This document shows, in pieces, positions 1 through 9,000 of a stretch of 56,879 nt of DNA. The translations under genes were made by a program, and so were the position numbers. This DNA comes from SVQP01 sp045658965 (GTDB lineage: Bacteria; Bacillota; Clostridia; Oscillospirales; CAG-272). Within the stretch, counting starts at the first letter, position 1; each line of letters begins with the position of its first letter. The notes under the pieces are model-generated. The model searched no databases. It was not told the DNA's origin and was given only the letters and a program-made list of their open reading frames with translations. The stretch spans positions 1 to 56,879 of the forward strand of contig JAZOVZ010000056.1 of NCBI GenBank assembly GCA_045658965.1, read 5' to 3'.

Positions 1-31
1 ATGGGGCTGAGATATTAGCGGCAAATAAAGC

Positions 32-66
32 AAAAGCAGAAGTCTTTGTAGGCTTCTGCTTTTTTC
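32..66 (+). terminator. Rho-independent terminator at window edge
   Basis: An 11-bp stem (32-42 with 53-63, core AAAGCAGAAG/CTTCTGCTTT) is followed by a T-run. It probably ends a transcript that enters from the left of the window. Confidence 0.7.
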
Positions 67-70
67 TATG

Positions 71-386
71 GGGATATTACGCTCAGAAACCGTTTGGATT
101 CGCGCTCTCCCCCCTGCGCTTGGCACAGGGCAGCGCTGATATTCCCCCCCTCCCGGAGGGGGGCTATGTCAGTTGTCCGCTCATTCAATTTCAAATTGAC
201 CGCTGAAATATTGGTTTTCACACAGATTTAGGTAACTCAAGTTACCGTTGTCGGTTGAGTGTCGGTTTAGAAAAACGCGATGCTACTATCAAAGCCCCCC
301 TCCGGGAGGGGGGAAGGCTGGCGCAGGCTTGTTCCAAGCGCAGGGGGGAGCATGCGAATAGAAAGGGTTTATGACACAAATGCGGG
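71..386. mobile_element. MITE-like inverted-repeat element, copy A
   Basis: The left end (about 71-170) and right end (about 290-386) are imperfect inverted copies. Each has a CCCCCCTGCGCTTGG arm and an inner palindrome of CCCCTCC/GGAGGGG type. The roughly 120 bp between them are AT-richer and show no gene. A related element lies at 42684-43250. With no transposase and terminal inverted repeats near 100 bp, it resembles a non-autonomous element. The outer right end is degraded relative to the left, and no clear target-site duplication is seen. A short ORF across the right end is only the repeat read in frame. Nothing else is visible in 1-571 apart from the flanking terminator and a TATAAT at 474-479. 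Confidence 0.6.
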
Positions 387-571
387 AACAAACTCCTATA
401 TTATTCCGCTAATTTATCAGCCCCATGTGGCAATCCTTCTTTGTTCGTTCACAACATATTTGAAAAAATATGCTATAATATAAAAAAGTTTTCCTGAATG
501 TGTGATGCAACTGCCCGGTTTCCTGTTATAGTTGTTGAAGCGCTTTAGAACACACGAAAGGAGTGTGAAGT

Positions 572-1126
572 ATGCAAGATAAGCAAATTGTGGAGCTGTA
601 TTGGGAACGCTCCGAATCTGCTATCGCAGAGACCGAGAAAAAGTACGGCAGATACTGCCAATACATCGCCTATCAGATCCTTGAGAATGATGAGGACGCG
701 AAGGAGATCGTGAATGACACGTATCTGAAAACGTGGCAAACGATACCGCCAAAGCGTCCCGAGTCCTTGAAACCGTACGTGGGCATGATCTGTCGGCAGT
801 TGGCGTTTAACTTGTACGAAAAACAGCATACGAAAAAGAGAGGGCAGGTGCCGTTGGTGCTGGATGAATTGACCGAATGCTTGCCGGGAGAAAACGACGG
901 ATGGGATGTGGCTGCGGGGGCGGCTTTGCACGATTCACTCAATACCTTTTTGCAAGGGTTGCCGACCAAAACGCGCAATGTCTTTATTCGCAGATATTGG
1001 TATGCAAGCTCGATTGAGGGAATTGCCCGTGAGTATGCCATGAAAGAAAGTGCAGTTGCCATGCTTTTGCTTCGCACTCGTAAAAAGCTGAAAACGCATT
1101 TGCAAAAGGAGGGCTTTGATGTATGA
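572..1126 (+). CDS. RNA polymerase sigma factor, sigma-70/ECF family
   Basis: A 184-aa protein with the ECF layout. A region-2 segment covers residues about 8-75 (YGRYCQYIAYQIL, DAKEIVNDTYLKTW). A linker follows, then a region-4 helix-turn-helix at about 125-178 (GIAREYAMKESAVAMLLLRTRKKL). It would direct core RNA polymerase to a small regulon, with activity set by its partner downstream. An AAAGGAG-type site (558-564) precedes the ATG. The stop overlaps the start of the next gene as ATGA, so the two are translationally coupled, the usual arrangement for an ECF factor and its anti-sigma factor. A TATAAT at 474-479 lacks a good -35 box. The regulon and inducing signal cannot be read from the sequence. 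Confidence 0.88.
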   Translation: MQDKQIVELYWERSESAIAETEKKYGRYCQYIAYQILENDEDAKEIVNDTYLKTWQTIPPKRPESLKPYVGMICRQLAFNLYEKQHTKKRGQVPLVLDELTECLPGENDGWDVAAGAALHDSLNTFLQGLPTKTRNVFIRRYWYASSIEGIAREYAMKESAVAMLLLRTRKKLKTHLQKEGFDV

Positions 1127-2079
1127 CAAGCAAAGAGTTTTACAGAGAATTTGGTTATATAGATCCCAAAATGATCGAAGCGGCTGCACCTGCCGAAAAG
1201 GTGCAAAAGAAGAAAAAGAACGCTTGGGTGAAGTGGGTGTCGATGGCAGCTTGCTTTGCTTTGCTCGTGAGTGTTTCAGTGTGGCTGATTGCACCGGATG
1301 AAGGCGCATACGAGCAGGTTGAAATCACAACGCTGATTAGACTGAATGAAAGATATTATGCATCTTATGTCAGAGTGGATGAAATGAGCAATTATGAAAG
1401 GCTGACGCTCGATGGCAAGATCGGTGATTTGTATCTTGAAACAGAAACGCAGAAGCTATACAAGCTCAAAGGACACGACGATATTGCAGAGCTGATTGCC
1501 GTGACGGATGAGGGCGAGGTGGAGCTATTCCGATTTGATGCGATGAACTATTATGACAGCGAGAATGCACAGCCTTTTTCGCTCGGGCTGCTGCTTGAAA
1601 CGGTTTACGGTGCAGACTCTGCCGATGCGATCAAGAGCATCCGATTTGAAAAAGAGGATTCATATAGGAATCGCAAGGAGATCAAGATCAAGAGAGTGCT
1701 TGTTGACGAGGATGAGGCAGCTGCGCGCTTCTTTGAAGCGATCAGTATGTCCCAGGGTGCGGAATATAGCGGGAAATCCATGTATATCAGTCAGCATAGT
1801 GAGGAATATTTGAACGGTATGCTGCCGCTTTCGGCACAGGTCGAGCGCAAGGTGACGGTCAGATTCCACAACAATACCGCCATCGAGCTGAAATTCGATC
1901 CCTACAACAAATGCGTGTGGTTATCAAACAGTATGGTGTTTCCGCTTTCCGAGCAGGATGTGGTGTGGTTGATCGAGCTTGCCGAGATCAATATGCAGCA
2001 CGTGGATTACGGAACACACAACCAAGAGATCGTCGGTGGGGAGGGCATGGAGACTACTTCGCGTCCCATTGCGCCGTAA
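1123..2079 (+). CDS. Probable membrane-bound anti-sigma factor (hypothetical)
   Basis: A 318-aa protein. It has a lysine-rich cytoplasmic N-terminus of about 36 residues, one membrane helix at about 37-58 (VSMAACFALLVSVSVWLIA) and a long extracytoplasmic C-terminal domain that I do not recognise. The start overlaps the sigma factor stop by 4 nt. The position, topology and length fit an anti-sigma factor that holds the sigma factor at the membrane and senses an envelope signal. That role is inferred from context, since no zinc-binding anti-sigma motif (HxxxCxxC) is visible in the N-terminus. It is followed by a strong bidirectional terminator. Confidence 0.7.
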   Translation: MTSKEFYREFGYIDPKMIEAAAPAEKVQKKKKNAWVKWVSMAACFALLVSVSVWLIAPDEGAYEQVEITTLIRLNERYYASYVRVDEMSNYERLTLDGKIGDLYLETETQKLYKLKGHDDIAELIAVTDEGEVELFRFDAMNYYDSENAQPFSLGLLLETVYGADSADAIKSIRFEKEDSYRNRKEIKIKRVLVDEDEAAARFFEAISMSQGAEYSGKSMYISQHSEEYLNGMLPLSAQVERKVTVRFHNNTAIELKFDPYNKCVWLSNSMVFPLSEQDVVWLIELAEINMQHVDYGTHNQEIVGGEGMETTSRPIAP

Positions 2080-2085
2080 TATATC

Positions 2086-2115
2086 AAAAAAGGGGCTGAT
2101 TTTTCAGCCCCTTTT
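2086..2115. terminator. Bidirectional terminator between convergent operons
   Basis: The stem AGGGGCTGA/TCAGCCCCT carries an A-run on the left and a T-run on the right, so it can end both the sigma/anti-sigma transcript and the convergent metF-metH transcript. Confidence 0.85.
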
Positions 2116-2121
2116 GCATAT

Positions 2122-2598
2122 TTAATTATCCTGACTATCCAGCACGCAATCGATGATGATGGCGACGGTGAGGACGGCGACGGGATCGTACGCGCGGTCG
2201 TCCACACTGATCTCATAGGTGTCACCCCACGTAAACCATTGCTTTTGCACCGAGGCGACAAGGCGTCCTGCGTCGGTGATCTCATAATCGTGATCGAAAA
2301 AGTCGCCCTGCACCTCCCAGCCGGGACCCTCGACCGTGTAGTAGGGAGAGAACATGGAAAACTCCTTGACCACCGTAGCTTGTATCTCGCCATCCTTGAC
2401 GATGTGATAGCGCGGACGGAAGCGGAACAGCTCCTGCTCAATGCGGTAAAGCTCGCTGCCGTTGCGGTCAAATATGGTCAGCTTTTTGCCAAAGGAGAAA
2501 AGCTCTCCTTCGACCGTGAACAGCTCGTTTTCGTATGCATCGTAAACCGAGAAACGGTCGTTCCATGAAAAAATCTTTTGCTTGATGTAGAATTTCAT
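2122..2598 (-). CDS. LURP-one-related (tubby C-terminal-like) family protein
   Basis: A 158-aa protein starting MKFYIKQKIFSWNDRFSV, with the repeated beta-strand pattern of LURP-one-related proteins (ENELFTVEGELFSFGKKLTIFD; YRIEQELFRFRPRYHI). Members form a 12-stranded barrel around a central hydrophobic helix, here VAVLTVAIIIDCVL near the C-terminus. Their function in bacteria is unknown. The start was chosen at 2598 because AAAGGAGC lies just upstream and the ATG overlaps the metH stop as ATGA. The longer upstream frame has a composition unlike protein. It is the last gene of the metF-metH operon. Any link to methionine metabolism is positional only. Confidence 0.85.
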   Translation of the reverse strand: MKFYIKQKIFSWNDRFSVYDAYENELFTVEGELFSFGKKLTIFDRNGSELYRIEQELFRFRPRYHIVKDGEIQATVVKEFSMFSPYYTVEGPGWEVQGDFFDHDYEITDAGRLVASVQKQWFTWGDTYEISVDDRAYDPVAVLTVAIIIDCVLDSQDN

Positions 2599-4988
2599 TG
2601 CAGCTCCTTTCTTACGCGTTCTGCGTATCTGACGGTCTCCATAGCGTCGCTGCCGAAGTGATGCGCGCCGATGCGTGCGGCATAGTCCGCGGTCAGCACC
2701 GCGCCGCCGACAACGATGCGGCAATCGGGGGCTTGCTCGCGTAAGAGGGCAATGGTGCGCTCCATGGCGGGCACGGTGGTGGTCATCAGGGCACTCAGAC
2801 CGCAAAGCGGTGCGTGATGCGCCTGCACAGCGGCAAGAATATCCTCGGCAGGCACGTTGCGCCCAAGGTCAATGACCTTGAAATTGTAGTTTTCCAACAG
2901 CAGCTTTACGATATTTTTGCCGATGTCGTGTATGTCGCCCTCAACGGTTGCAAGCACGAAGGGCATCTGCGCCTCGTCCGCGCTCTGCGCACTTGCCTGT
3001 GCTTTGATGCGCTCAAACGCGGCTTTTGCGGCTTCTGCGGCAAGCAACAGCTGGGGCAGGTACAAGGTTTTTTGCTCAAATCTTGCGCCCACGAGGTCAA
3101 GCGCGGGAATGACGTGGACGTTGATGATATCCAAGGGGGCGGTGCACGCCAGCAGCGTGTCGGTTTCCTTGGCAGCTGCCTTGGCAAGCCCCTTGAGGAT
3201 GGCGTGCTGCAAAGGGGGCAGTGCGTCCTTGTTTGCTGTCGTGGGGGCGGATGCGGATGCACCGACGGGGGTGACGCGCGAGATATAGTCCGCGCAGCCC
3301 GCGTCCAGTCCGCGCAAAGCGCAGAATGAAAGGTATGCGTTTTTCATAGCCGCAGAGCCGGGGTTCATAATGGCTGCGGAAAGTCCGTTTTCCATGGCAA
3401 GCGCAAAGAAATGGCTGTTGAGCACCTCTCGCTCGGGCAGCCCGAACGAGATATTGGAAACGCCCAGCACGGTATGGCAGCCTATCTGCTCGCGGATATA
3501 TTTGAGCGCGCGCAGCGTATGTGTTGCCGCCTTGGGATCGGTGCTGACAGTCATGGTCAGCGTGTCGAACACGATGTCCTTTTGGTCAATACCGTAGCGT
3601 GCAGCCTCTTGCAAAATGCGCTCGGCAATTTCGATGCGACCGTCTGCCGAGTCGGGAATGCCGCGCTCGTCCAGCGTCAAGGCGACCACCACGCCGCCGT
3701 ATTTTTTGACAAGCGGGAACACGGCGTCCATGCTCTCCTGCTTGCCCGATACCGAATTGATCATGGCTTTGCCCACGTACGCGCGCAAGGCGCGCTCCAT
3801 GGCAGCGGGATTAGCGGTGTCGATCTGCAGGGGCAGATCGGTTACGGCTTGCAGCGCAGAGACGGTGCGGCACAGCACGCTCGGCTCGTCGATCTCGGGA
3901 ATGCCCACGTTGACGTCCAAGAGGTGTGCGCCCTGCTCGGCTTGTGCAAGCCCCTGGTCAAGGATATATTGGCTGTCACCCTCGATCAGCGCCTGCTTGA
4001 AGCGTTTTTTGCCCGTGGGGTTGATGCGCTCGCCAATCAGAAGCGGCGCGTTTCCGAACTTGACGGCATGCGTATAGGACGACACCACGGTGTCGTTTTT
4101 CTTTATGATGGGGGTAGGGACGATATTCCCTATGCGCGCGGTCATTTTGGCAATGTGATCGGGCGTGGTGCCGCAGCAGCCGCCCGGCAGACGCACGCCC
4201 AGAGAAACCATGTCAGCCATGATCTCGGCAAAGCCCTCGGCATCCACGTCGTAGACGGTGTTGCCGTTCTCATCGGCACGGGGAAGCCCTGCGTTGGGCA
4301 TGAGCAGCACGGGGACGGATGCGCAGTCAAGCAATCTCTTTGCCACGGTGGTCAGCTGGCGGGGGCCGAGCGAGCAGTTTGCACCGATGGCGTCTGCGCC
4401 CATGCCCTCTAACATCGCGACCATTGCTTCGGGTTCAGCGCCCGTCATGAGCTTGCCGTCAGAGCCGTATACGTTGGACACGAACACAGGCAGGGAACAG
4501 TTCTCCTTGACCGCCAGCAGTGCCGCCTTGGTCTCGGCGCAGTCGTTCATGGTCTCAATCAGCACAAGATCCGCACCTGCGTCCGCGCCAATGCGCACGA
4601 TCTTGGCAAAGGCTGCCACGGCATCCTCAAAATCAAGGTCGCCGTAGGGGCGCAAAAGCTTGCCCGAGGGGCCGATATCAAGGGCGACGTAAGCGTTGCT
4701 CACCCCTGCGTCGGCAATCGCGGCACGCACGTTTTGCACGGCTGCGGGGATGATTTCGGATAGCTCCTTGTCGGTATAGTGCCACGGATTTGCCCCAAAG
4801 GTATTGGCGGTGATGACGCGGCTGCCCGCATCAAGATACGCGCGGTGAATGGCGCGCACGGTGTCGGGATGGGAAAGGTTCCATCTCTCGGGCTGCTCAC
4901 CCGGAGCAAGCCCTGCCGCCTGCAGCAGCGTGCCCATGCCGCCGTCCATGCATATGATATTGTCGGATAAAAGGTCTTTTAAGGACAT
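2595..4988 (-). CDS. metH: Cobalamin-dependent methionine synthase, short form without reactivation domain
   Basis: Transfers a methyl group from 5-methyltetrahydrofolate through cobalamin to homocysteine. The 797-aa protein has three modules. The homocysteine S-methyltransferase domain (1-290) carries zinc ligands C205 (GANCSLGP) and C271/C272 (GGCCGTTP). The pterin-binding domain spans about 305-560 (GERINPTGKKRFK). The B12 cap and Rossmann domains span about 580-797, with the DxHxxG loop GDIHDIG and His687 as lower cobalt ligand. The E. coli enzyme has about 1,227 residues because of a C-terminal AdoMet-binding reactivation domain, which is absent here. A separate reactivating protein must therefore exist elsewhere. 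The start at 4988 follows a GGAGG site; an ATG at 5006 overlaps that site. It lies 24 nt after metF. Confidence 0.93.
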   Translation of the reverse strand: MSLKDLLSDNIICMDGGMGTLLQAAGLAPGEQPERWNLSHPDTVRAIHRAYLDAGSRVITANTFGANPWHYTDKELSEIIPAAVQNVRAAIADAGVSNAYVALDIGPSGKLLRPYGDLDFEDAVAAFAKIVRIGADAGADLVLIETMNDCAETKAALLAVKENCSLPVFVSNVYGSDGKLMTGAEPEAMVAMLEGMGADAIGANCSLGPRQLTTVAKRLLDCASVPVLLMPNAGLPRADENGNTVYDVDAEGFAEIMADMVSLGVRLPGGCCGTTPDHIAKMTARIGNIVPTPIIKKNDTVVSSYTHAVKFGNAPLLIGERINPTGKKRFKQALIEGDSQYILDQGLAQAEQGAHLLDVNVGIPEIDEPSVLCRTVSALQAVTDLPLQIDTANPAAMERALRAYVGKAMINSVSGKQESMDAVFPLVKKYGGVVVALTLDERGIPDSADGRIEIAERILQEAARYGIDQKDIVFDTLTMTVSTDPKAATHTLRALKYIREQIGCHTVLGVSNISFGLPEREVLNSHFFALAMENGLSAAIMNPGSAAMKNAYLSFCALRGLDAGCADYISRVTPVGASASAPTTANKDALPPLQHAILKGLAKAAAKETDTLLACTAPLDIINVHVIPALDLVGARFEQKTLYLPQLLLAAEAAKAAFERIKAQASAQSADEAQMPFVLATVEGDIHDIGKNIVKLLLENYNFKVIDLGRNVPAEDILAAVQAHHAPLCGLSALMTTTVPAMERTIALLREQAPDCRIVVGGAVLTADYAARIGAHHFGSDAMETVRYAERVRKELQ

Positions 4989-5012
4989 GAAATGCCTCCA
5001 AAGCAAATGAAA

Positions 5013-5891
5013 TTACTTGCCCAAAATGTCGGACAGATTTGCCATAATGGCGGCTGCCACCTCGGGCTTGTTCATGGAATATACGTGCACGTTGGTCACG
5101 TTGTTGGCAAACAGGTCAATGATCTGGTCGGTTGCGTAGGCAATGCCCGCTTGCTTCATAGCGGCGGGATCGCTGCCGAATTTATCCACAAGGCTCAAAA
5201 ATCTGCGCGGCATGTGCGAGCCCGACAGCTTGACGGCACGCTCGATTTGCGAGGCGTTGGTAATGGGCATAATGCCAGCCACCACGGGCACGGTAATGCC
5301 TGCTTCGCGCGCCTTGTAAAGAAAATTGTAGAGCAGATTGTTGTCAAAAAACATCTGCGTGGTCAAAAAGTCGCAGCCTGCGTCCACTTTCTCGGCAAGG
5401 TGCTTTAAGTCTTCCTTTTGATTTTTGCTCTCGGGGTGTACCTCGGGGTAGCACGCACCGCCAATGCAAAAGTCCGCGCCGCAATTTCGCAATTCTCTGA
5501 CAAGATCAATGGCGTGGTGGTAATCCCAATCCGAGCGGTCCGCATCCTGCAGGTGCGCGGGAATGTCGCCGCGCAATGCCATGACGTTCCCGATGCCTGC
5601 AGCCTTGATCGCCTCGATCTGCGCGTGCACCGTTTGCTTATTGGAAGACACGCAGGTCAGGTGCGCCAGCATGGGCACGCCGTAGGTGTCCTTGATGCGC
5701 TTGGCGATCTCCAAGGTGTATCTGCCCGTGCCGCCGCCCGCACCGTAGGTCACGCTCATAAAGGGCGGCTTGAGTGCCGCGATCTGCTCTATGGCATGCT
5801 CCACGCTCTCAAAGGCGGTATCGGTCTTGGGGGGAAACACCTCAAAGGAAAGGGAAAGCTTATCACTTTGTAAAATGCTTGTCAACTTCAT
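5013..5891 (-). CDS. metF: 5,10-methylenetetrahydrofolate reductase
   Basis: A 292-aa TIM-barrel flavoprotein that reduces 5,10-methylene-THF to 5-methyl-THF, the methyl donor for the MetH encoded next. Family landmarks are SLSFEVFPPKTD near the N-terminus, FMSVTYGAGGG (catalytic-face strand), LAHLTCVSSNK, NVMALRGD and GGACYPEVH. Its length matches E. coli MetF (296 aa). The start at 5891 has a GGAG 8 nt upstream; the in-frame ATG further upstream gives a non-conserved extension. A perfect SigA promoter lies 31 nt upstream. The leader of about 25 nt leaves no room for a SAM riboswitch or T-box, so regulation would be by other means. Confidence 0.95.
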   Translation of the reverse strand: MKLTSILQSDKLSLSFEVFPPKTDTAFESVEHAIEQIAALKPPFMSVTYGAGGGTGRYTLEIAKRIKDTYGVPMLAHLTCVSSNKQTVHAQIEAIKAAGIGNVMALRGDIPAHLQDADRSDWDYHHAIDLVRELRNCGADFCIGGACYPEVHPESKNQKEDLKHLAEKVDAGCDFLTTQMFFDNNLLYNFLYKAREAGITVPVVAGIMPITNASQIERAVKLSGSHMPRRFLSLVDKFGSDPAAMKQAGIAYATDQIIDLFANNVTNVHVYSMNKPEVAAAIMANLSDILGK

Positions 5892-5921
5892 GTGTGCACT
5901 CCAATATTCATCGTTGCATTC

Positions 5922-5950
5922 ATTATACACCTTTTGCAAAAGCGTGTCAA
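5922..5950 (-). promoter_or_regulatory. SigA promoter of the metF operon
   Basis: On the minus strand, TTGACA (5945-5950) and TATAAT (5922-5927) are separated by 17 nt, a perfect consensus. It is arranged back to back with the promoter for the discoidin-domain protein. Confidence 0.9.
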
Positions 5951-5966
5951 GAGCGGTTTTGCGTGC

Positions 5967-5995
5967 TTGACAGTTTGCGGCGCTTATGGTATAAT
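5967..5995 (+). promoter_or_regulatory. SigA promoter of the secreted discoidin-domain gene
   Basis: TTGACA (5967-5972), a 17-nt spacer and TATAAT (5990-5995), a perfect consensus. It is divergent from the metF promoter with 16 nt between the two -35 boxes. Confidence 0.9.
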
Positions 5996-6026
5996 GAACA
6001 TATAACTCACAAAAAGGAGCGCAACT

Positions 6027-9000
6027 ATGGTGAAAATGACGGTAAAAAGACTTTTGTGCGTGGCGTTTGCCATGATGCTGGCAACAGCAAGCGCGGCAAT
6101 CCCTTCGTTTGCTGCCGAGCTGCCCGCGGACTACGTCAACGTGGCAAAGGGTGCGACGGTATCGGTATCCAAGGCATCCTCCAAGACCTCGGGGGAAAAC
6201 TCCTACGAGATGGCTGCCGAGAATTGGTGCAAGGCTATGCTGGTGGACGGCAAGACAAACACGGGTTGGTCAACCAACCCTTATGACGTGGAGACCGACA
6301 AGACCAAGCCCGTGACCGTGACGGTTGACCTCGGTACCGCAACCGAGATAGGGAGAGTGGTGATCGTGCCCACCGCGAGCGGCAACAATTTCCCCGTGAC
6401 CTACAGTATTCTGACCTCGGTTGACGGTGAGTATTATACCGAGAGAGCCAAGAGCGAGGGCAATCCCGGTGTCAATAAGACCAAAAACGTGCACGATTTT
6501 GCTCCCGTGCAGGCAAGATTCGTGCAGATGCACGTGACCGAGCGTTACGCGGTGGAATCCGTTGGCGGCGGACAGAGCTCGGACGGACTTTTGGTGCAGC
6601 TTTCCGAGATAGAGATCTGGGGCAAGGAAGCGCAGCGCGCAAGCTTGAACAAGCATGCCGTCGAGCTTGTGCCCGGCGAGAGCGCACAGCTTGAAATGCT
6701 GCTTTCGGGCTTTGCAAGTGCACCGAGCGTGACTTGGAAGAGTGATAATGCATCCGTTGCAAGCGTTGATCAGAGCGGCAAGGTGACCGCCAAGGCAAAG
6801 GGAACGGCTACCGTAACGGCAACTGCGGGCAGCGTGACCGAGACCTGCAGCGTGCAGGTGGTAGAAAAGAAGGATCGCTTTGACGATAACGTCATGATCT
6901 CGATCTTCTGGCCGCCCACCAAGCAATACGTCAATGACGAGCAGTACAAACTGATGGCGGACGCGGGCATTACCTACGTCATGGGTTCGGGCGACGCCCT
7001 CGGTGAAAAGCACGTGCAGGAAAAGATGCTGGAGCTTTGCGCCAAATACGGCATGATGATGACCGTGGGAGACGACCGCCTGGGCGGTAACCTTCTGCGC
7101 ATGACCGAGGAGGAGATCCTGGCGGTTGTGGAGGAATATAAGAGCGTGCCCGGTGTGGGCGGCTACTATATGCTGGATGAGCCGTTCAACCCCAATACCT
7201 TTTTTGATGCGTATCGCATTCTCAAGAGTGCCGAGCCCGATAAGTATATGCATCTGAATTTCCTGCCTGCGGGCGCGTATGCCAATATGGATACGTACAA
7301 GTCGCAACTCAACGACTGGTGCAAGCTTTGCGCGTCCACGGGATACCCTCTGGACTATCTGATGTATGACCGCTATCCGTACGGACCCGCTGCGGGCAGT
7401 ATGGACAGAGTGGGATTCCTTTCCAATATGGCTGCGGTACACGAGGTGGGACTTGCAAACGGCGTCAAGACGGGTGCGTACATCCAATCGGTCTGCATTC
7501 CCGGTGCATACCGCCGCCCCACCGACAGTGAGATCCGTTATGAGATCTACATGTACCTTGCGTACGGTTATAAGCAGATCTCGTATTTCACGTGGTTTAC
7601 ACCCGTGGATCGCTCCGAGCCCTTTGCGGACGGCATCATCTCCTCGACAGGTGTGCCCAATGCGCACTACAAGGGTGTCAGCACGGTCAACCACGAGGTG
7701 CTGGCGCTGGGCAAGGTGCTGATCGATTGTGACGCGCTGGAGATCTACCTCAACGGCGAGACCTGGGGACAAGAGAGTATCCCCGAGGATTTCCCCGTGC
7801 AGCCCGCCGACAAAAAGAATTATACCGTGTCGTTGCTCAAGAGTAGGGAGGACGGCAGAAATTATATCATGATCGTGAACAACAACTTCTCCAAGGAGCA
7901 GAGCATTACTGTCAAGTTGGATGCGTCCATTACCTCGTTGCAAAAGGTCAGCAAGCAGGACGGCAGCCTTTCTGCCGTAGCGCTTGACGGCGACAAGCTG
8001 ACGCTGACGCTGGCGGCAGGTGACGGTGAGCTGCTTGCGCTGCCCGAGGGTGTTGATTTTGCCGATCCCATCACGCCTGCGCCCACAGGGTCCAATCTTG
8101 CCCTTGACGCGCAGATCACGTGCAACAGCTCGACAGGTACTTCCAATCAATATATGGATAACCTCAACGACGGTGAACGTGAGTGTGAGATGAGCGGTAC
8201 GCTGGGCTGGGCGTCAAACGGTCCTCGCGAGAGCGAGATCGTCATCGACCTCGGCTATGCCACAAAGCTCAACCGCGTGGATATCTATCCCGCGGGCACG
8301 GGTAAGCAATTCGGCAAAAACTTTGGCAAGACGGTGATCATCAGCGTTTCCGAGGACGGCAAGAGCTGGACCGAGGTTAAGCGCGACCAAAGCGTCAGCG
8401 CGCGCGATGCCATTCCCAGCTTTACCTTTGATGCGGTCAATGCCCGTTACGTCAAGTTGGATATTGCAAGCTATGGCAGCACCTTGGCGATTGCCGAGAT
8501 TGAGATCTTTATGGACGACGGCACGGTCGGTGCACCGGGCAGCATGCAGCGTCCGAACGAGGAGATCATTTACACCGAGGGCATGAACATTGCACTCGGC
8601 AGACCCTACGACGTTTCCAGCGATACCAGCCAGGAATACGTGGCATGGGGCTGGTCGGGCAAGTTTATCAATGACGGTAAGCTGGATAACGGCTGGACCT
8701 CCAACGTCAAGATCCACAATACGGCAAAAGCAACGGAATACGTCGTCATTGATTTCGGTGACGTATTTGCCGTTGATCAGATCGTGGTGCATCCCATCTC
8801 CGATCTGTGGCCCGAGGATTTTGAAATATTGCTTTCCGTGGACGGTGAAAATTGGGTGTCGGTCGATAAGCAGACCGCCAGCAGCCGACCGGATCAGCCC
8901 TATACGGTGCAGCTTGCAGAGCCCGTACCTGCTATCATGGTCAAGTTTGAAGCCACCAAGCTGCGCAACACGGCGGCAGACGGATATATGCTGCAGCTTG

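Noticed and set aside
280..483. Small plus-strand frame of 67 codons
   Set aside because: It reads across the right inverted end of the MITE-like element and has no ribosome binding site.
506..530. ECF-type autoregulatory promoter before the sigma factor (TGCAAC ... GTTATA)
   Set aside because: Spacing of 13 nt between the two boxes does not fit the usual 16-17 nt, and there is no second copy to compare.
5892..5930. SAM riboswitch or T-box upstream of metF
   Set aside because: The consensus promoter leaves a leader of only about 25 nt, too short for either.
6270..8150. Long minus-strand open frame (626 codons) inside the discoidin gene
   Set aside because: It lies antisense to a gene with signal peptide and recognisable domains; its Arg/His/Leu-rich composition is that of a shadow frame and there is no ribosome binding site.
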